NCBI GenBank assembly: GCA_963668435.2
Contig: CAXXSC010000005.1
Span: forward strand, 186,001-250,000
Length of the DNA: 64,000 nucleotides
Reading direction: 5' to 3'
Source of the DNA: G963668435 sp963668435
GTDB lineage: Bacteria; Latescibacterota; Latescibacteria; Latescibacterales; Latescibacteraceae
The position numbers and the translations under genes are program-made. Within the stretch, counting starts at the first letter, position 1; every line of letters starts with the position of its first letter. Below are positions 60,640 to 64,000 of the stretch, piece after piece. The notes beneath the pieces were generated by a model. That model was not told the origin of the DNA and ran no database searches. It was given only the letters and a program-made list of their open reading frames with translations.

Positions 60640-60846
60640 TTGATAAAATCTATTATATATCTTAAAATCAGCGTGAAGATATACAATACCGCCGGTATGC
60701 TGGTGGAAACACTGGCAGAACGGGAATTCACTGCGGGCAGGCACAGTCTGAACTGGAACGCCGAGACCGTTTCGAGCGGCTTGTATCTCTACAAGATCAG
60801 CGGCGCAAAAAGCTCCGTCACAGGCAAAATGATGTATCTTCGATAG
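60640..60846 (+). pseudogene. Orphan FlgD/T9SS-type C-terminal sorting domain fragment
   Basis: The open stretch encodes about 60 residues that match the end of secreted proteins with FlgD-Ig/type-A sorting domains: VKIYNTAGMLVETL, AGRHSLNWNA, SSGLYLYKISG and KMMYLR at the stop. Such domains are normally the last 70-90 residues of large secreted proteins. Here it begins at a TTG or at an internal ATG, with no ribosome site and no upstream domains. It is best seen as the remains of a deleted gene. It suggests a lineage that uses such secretion tags. Confidence 0.7.
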
Positions 60847-60912
60847 CCTGCCAAAAAGAAAGGAGCCGCACTCGACAGCACGGCCCCCCCTGGCAAATAT
60901 GACCCAATAAAA

Positions 60913-62118
60913 TCAGGCGAGATCGTTGAAAAGATCGAGGTAATCCATGAGTATCCTCGTGATGAGGAATTTCTCCCGGACTGTCTCGTGCCCCGCTCGG
61001 CCAAGCTCCTCGCCAAGCTTGGGGTGCTTGAGGATCTCGACGATCCTGTCCGCGAAACCGTCCTCGTCGTCAGGCTCCAGAAGATAGCCGTTGACGCCGT
61101 CCTCGAGCTGCAGCGGAATCCCGCCGACATTCGTACCGAGCACCGGGCGCGATTTCCAGAGCCCCTCGGTGACAGTCAGGCCGAAACCCTCGCGAAGGGA
61201 TTTCTGGATCACCGCGGCAGCTTTCCTCTGAAGCACATTGACAAGGATATTGCTTTCGACCGTGATCAGAAGAAGGTCGCCGGACTCGATCAGTTTCTTT
61301 CCACGGCGCTTGATCCTCTCGAAAATAGTCAGCCCCTCGGGATCATCGGTGGCCATGTTGCCGCAGAGAATAAGGCGGCAGTCGAATTTCTCACGGACTT
61401 TCTCGTAAATCCGCAGGACGCCCTCGGGATCTTTCCACTTGTCGAAACGGGAAATCTGGGTGATGAACGGTTTGTCGACAGGAATATTGTATTTTTTGAG
61501 AAGCCGCGCCATCTCGGTGTCCTTGACTTCCTTGTTCTTGTGTGTCAAGGGATCGATCGCCGGTGGAATGAGACGGTAGTCGGCCTCGAGATCGGGACTT
61601 TTGTACTTCTCGCTCGATACAATCACCACATCAAACTTGATGATGAATTTTTTGAGATAATCCCAAAGCCCCTTGTTCGGATTGGACAGGTCGATATGGC
61701 AGCGCCAAATCCACGGCTGGCGTTTGCGGTAATACTGGACCAGCGGAAGCGGCTGCGGATCATGAATAACCACGAAATCATGGCTGTTAATGTGCGTATA
61801 GGTCGAAAACTGCTGATTGACCTGCTCGTAGAGACGTTTTTTCATTTCAGTGAAATGGATATTCTGCCCCTGCAGCGCGTTGTGGAATTTCTTTGTCACA
61901 CCGTAGAAATCCACATTACCGTGTACGGTACGCCATCCGGCATCGAGCCCGATATCGTTCATGAGCGGCACATAGGAAGACAGCATCTCGGCAACACCGC
62001 CGCCGATATATGTCGAATTGACATGCAGGACATGCTTATTGTACAAGTGCCGCATTTTTTTATAAATTTCACTGATAGTGCGTTCACCTACAACCTCCCG
62101 GTAGTTGTCGATACTCAT
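60913..62118 (-). CDS. treT: Trehalose synthase TreT-like glycosyltransferase (GT4)
   Basis: The 401-residue GT4 enzyme has the TreT-like start VLHVNSTYIGGGVAEML, HDPQPLPLV, WRCHIDLS, ITQISRFDKWKDPEG and the GT4 loop SLREGFGLTVTEGLWKSRPVLGTN with the E-x7-E arrangement. TreT makes trehalose from an NDP-glucose and glucose. GGAGGG precedes the ATG, right after the stop of the trehalose-phosphate gene, so both are in one unit. The family also includes kojibiose or trehalose phosphorylase-like enzymes; the neighbour supports trehalose. Confidence 0.85.
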   Translation of the reverse strand: MSIDNYREVVGERTISEIYKKMRHLYNKHVLHVNSTYIGGGVAEMLSSYVPLMNDIGLDAGWRTVHGNVDFYGVTKKFHNALQGQNIHFTEMKKRLYEQVNQQFSTYTHINSHDFVVIHDPQPLPLVQYYRKRQPWIWRCHIDLSNPNKGLWDYLKKFIIKFDVVIVSSEKYKSPDLEADYRLIPPAIDPLTHKNKEVKDTEMARLLKKYNIPVDKPFITQISRFDKWKDPEGVLRIYEKVREKFDCRLILCGNMATDDPEGLTIFERIKRRGKKLIESGDLLLITVESNILVNVLQRKAAAVIQKSLREGFGLTVTEGLWKSRPVLGTNVGGIPLQLEDGVNGYLLEPDDEDGFADRIVEILKHPKLGEELGRAGHETVREKFLITRILMDYLDLFNDLA

Positions 62119-62129
62119 TGGTCCCTCCG

Positions 62130-64000
62130 TTACTGGTTGGTTTCTTCTGCGATATTCGATAAAAGATTTCTGAATTCGCTCACTGAATTGACACTGAACT
62201 TGGCCATTGTCGGTGGAATGCCCACCTTGATAGAATAGGCCCGTTCCGGCAGCACCTGGAACAGATCCTCATCGGTCCGGTCATCTCCGGCGGCGAGGAT
62301 AAAATCGTACTGCTCGTTCCCGATCCATTTCAATGCGGCGTTCCCCTTGTTCACACCCACATTCTTGACCTCGAGCACCTTGTTTCCCTCGAGGACACCG
62401 ATTCCGAGATTCGAGGTGAAATGAATGACATCCTCTTTCAATTCCATCGCACGCTGAATCCCAAGGCCCGGCTCGACCCTCCGGTAATGCCACGCGAGTG
62501 AATAGCCCTTTTCCTCGATCAGCGAACCGGGTGTCCTGTCACGATAGCGTTCGAGGATCGGCCTGATCTCTTCCTTCCAGTGATCGGACTGCGGTTCGGA
62601 AAGATCCCAGTCTTCACCGGGCTCCTTGATCCAGACACCGTGCTCCGCGATGAGATAGATATTGAAATGCTTGAACCAGACCTCGAGCGTATCCTTGTCG
62701 CGGCCGCTGATTATGATTATATCATTTTTTTCGTCCGCGGACAGCTTGATCAGAAGACGGAGGATGTCCTTGTCCGGAATCGCCTTCTCGGGCACCTGTT
62801 CGAAATCCTTGAGCGTGCCGTCATAATCGAGAAGTATCAAGCGTTTTTCGCTCTTCCGGTAATCTGTTTTTATTTTCTTTTTCAGGTGTGCTGTCAGTTT
62901 CCGTGATAGCAATTGACTCTCCTGGCTCTTAATCTTCACAAGCTGTTTCATGAAATCGTCAGCCCACATGTTGACATCATACACCTTGAGAAGTTTCTGC
63001 ATGATCCGGTTGCGCTCGACCTGTTCCTGTTCCGGCATTGTCAGCGCGTTATAAATAGCCTCGACAACACGGACCGTATTGTTGGGATTGACAATGAGCG
63101 CCTCGGTCAGCTCTTTCGCCGCACCGGCCATTTCACTGAGGACAAGGACACCTTTGCCATCGGACTTCGAGGCGATATATTCCTTTGCAATAAGGTTCAT
63201 GCCGTCGCGTTCAGGCGTGACAAGGCAGACATCGGCAAGATTGTAGAGTGCGTTCAAATCATTGAAATCCAGACTGTTATAGATATACACAACCGGTGTC
63301 CAGTCTATATCGCCATGCTTGCCGTTGATATGCCCGACTTTCTCGTCGACATCCTTTTTCAACATGCGGTAATGCTCGACTTTCGTACGGGAGGGGACTG
63401 CCACCAGTATCAGGGTCACTTTCCCTTTGTACTCGGGATATTTCTCGAGGAAACGGTCGAATGCGGTCAGGCGGCCCGCGATGCCTTTCGTGTAGTCCAG
63501 ACGGTCGACAGAAAGGATGACTTTCTGATTTTTCAGGCGTTTCCGGTATTTCCCCATTTTTTTCTGCACCACGGGGGATTTCCCTGCCTCGGCAAAACGG
63601 TTGTAATCGATACCCATGGGGAATGAATCGACCTTGAGAAGCCGGAATCCCATCTGGATATGTCCGAACACATGCTCGATACCGAACCTGTTCCGCATAC
63701 TGCTCAGGAAATGCCTGACATAATCATATATATGGAAACCAATGAGATCGGCTCCCAAAAGGCCCTCGAGCAGTTCTCTGCGCCAGGGAAGAATCCGGAA
63801 AACCTCGAACGACGGAAACGGAATGTGAAGGAAAAATCCGATGGTGAGATCAGGCATCTTCTCCCGCAGCATCTGAGGCAGAAGCAGAAGCTGGTAATCG
63901 TGCACCCAGACAATATCGCCGGGATTCGCTTCCCTGATGACCGCCTCGCAGAATATACGGTTCACCTTGTAATAGGCGTCCCACAGCTGCTCATTGAACA
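62130..64000 (-). CDS. otsA-otsB: Trehalose-6-phosphate synthase/phosphatase fusion (5' end outside window)
   Basis: The gene runs off the window end: the frame is open to 64000 (FNEQLWDAYYKVN) with no start seen. The GT20 synthase part has IVWVHDYQLLLLP, HIPFPSFEVFRILPWR, DRLDYTKGI and FVTPERDGMNLIAKEY-like sequence (here LVTPERDGMNLIAKEY). From about 62840 down it is a HAD-type phosphatase with LILLDYDGTLKDF, IIISGRD and AAGDDRTDEDLF. It would make trehalose 6-phosphate and dephosphorylate it. This bifunctional form is common in FCB-group bacteria. It precedes treT by 11 bases. Confidence 0.95.
   Translation of the reverse strand, partial: FNEQLWDAYYKVNRIFCEAVIREANPGDIVWVHDYQLLLLPQMLREKMPDLTIGFFLHIPFPSFEVFRILPWRRELLEGLLGADLIGFHIYDYVRHFLSSMRNRFGIEHVFGHIQMGFRLLKVDSFPMGIDYNRFAEAGKSPVVQKKMGKYRKRLKNQKVILSVDRLDYTKGIAGRLTAFDRFLEKYPEYKGKVTLILVAVPSRTKVEHYRMLKKDVDEKVGHINGKHGDIDWTPVVYIYNSLDFNDLNALYNLADVCLVTPERDGMNLIAKEYIASKSDGKGVLVLSEMAGAAKELTEALIVNPNNTVRVVEAIYNALTMPEQEQVERNRIMQKLLKVYDVNMWADDFMKQLVKIKSQESQLLSRKLTAHLKKKIKTDYRKSEKRLILLDYDGTLKDFEQVPEKAIPDKDILRLLIKLSADEKNDIIIISGRDKDTLEVWFKHFNIYLIAEHGVWIKEPGEDWDLSEPQSDHWKEEIRPILERYRDRTPGSLIEEKGYSLAWHYRRVEPGLGIQRAMELKEDVIHFTSNLGIGVLEGNKVLEVKNVGVNKGNAALKWIGNEQYDFILAAGDDRTDEDLFQVLPERAYSIKVGIPPTMAKFSVNSVSEFRNLLSNIAEETNQ

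Noticed and set aside
60988..62238. Plus-strand frame of 416 codons opposite treT
   Set aside because: Antisense shadow; treT has all GT4 motifs and a ribosome site.
1..64000. tRNA or rRNA genes and insertion sequences
   Set aside because: No T-arm plus acceptor-stem pattern, rRNA core sequence, transposase or integrase was seen on either strand by reading; a covariance-model search would be needed to be certain.

Overview
The window reads like a chromosomal segment of a free-living, probably anaerobic or microaerophilic, salt-exposed bacterium from an uncultivated lineage. Moderate-to-high GC, Shine-Dalgarno-led genes and clear TTGACA/TATAAT promoters are visible. Pointers to lifestyle are a hybrid-cluster protein with its ferredoxin and an Rrf2 regulator, a rubrerythrin-like protein, ectoine plus trehalose synthesis, and many secreted or lipid-anchored glycan-active proteins. 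A FlgD/T9SS-like C-terminal fragment and GldA/F/G-like ABC genes would fit the FCB superphylum (Latescibacterota-like lineages come to mind), but this assignment is inference; no rRNA or marker comparison could be made.

Layout. 0.1-4.9 kb: sulfur amino-acid genes metY, metX-metW and a cysteine synthase, then a ferritin-like protein. 5.0-7.5 kb: copper chaperone plus CopA. 7.6-9.5 kb: a pentapeptide-repeat/potassium-channel fusion followed by an HDOD protein. 9.5-12.5 kb: Rrf2 regulator, ferredoxin and Hcp, a nitrosative/oxidative stress module with a candidate operator. 12.6-14.7 kb: secreted heparinase-like protein. 14.7-19.2 kb (minus): ABC ATPase, permease, GldG-like protein and DUF4340 protein. 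19.7-21.5 kb: rho with a long leader. 21.5-28.6 kb (minus): URO-D-like protein, two paralogous M28 peptidases with an unusual C-terminal domain, and a ceramidase-like lipoprotein. 28.8-29.5 kb: DUF4405-type membrane protein.

30-54 kb is an accessory region for carbohydrate uptake and breakdown: RhaT-type transporter, sodium-solute symporter, two Gfo/Idh/MocA proteins (one Tat-exported), a zinc-ribbon heparinase-like protein, a 1236-residue LamG/CARDB protein, a NodB-like protein, a CBM9-like lipoprotein, a hybrid histidine kinase, a thioesterase, a HAD protein and a LarA-like protein with a complete set of catalytic residues. Its intergenic gaps carry a recurring family of short low-complexity repeats that I did not see in the first 29 kb. 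54-64 kb: gnd, then a compatible-solute island with ectA-ectB-ectC-symporter, an SDR, TreT-like trehalose synthase and a trehalose-phosphate synthase/phosphatase cut by the window end.

The observations most worth a second look are ectA without any ATG/GTG/TTG start but with a well-placed ribosome site before an ATC codon, the dyad over the Rrf2 promoter, the channel fusion, the M28 pair, the intergenic repeat family, and the uncharacterised secreted glycan genes.
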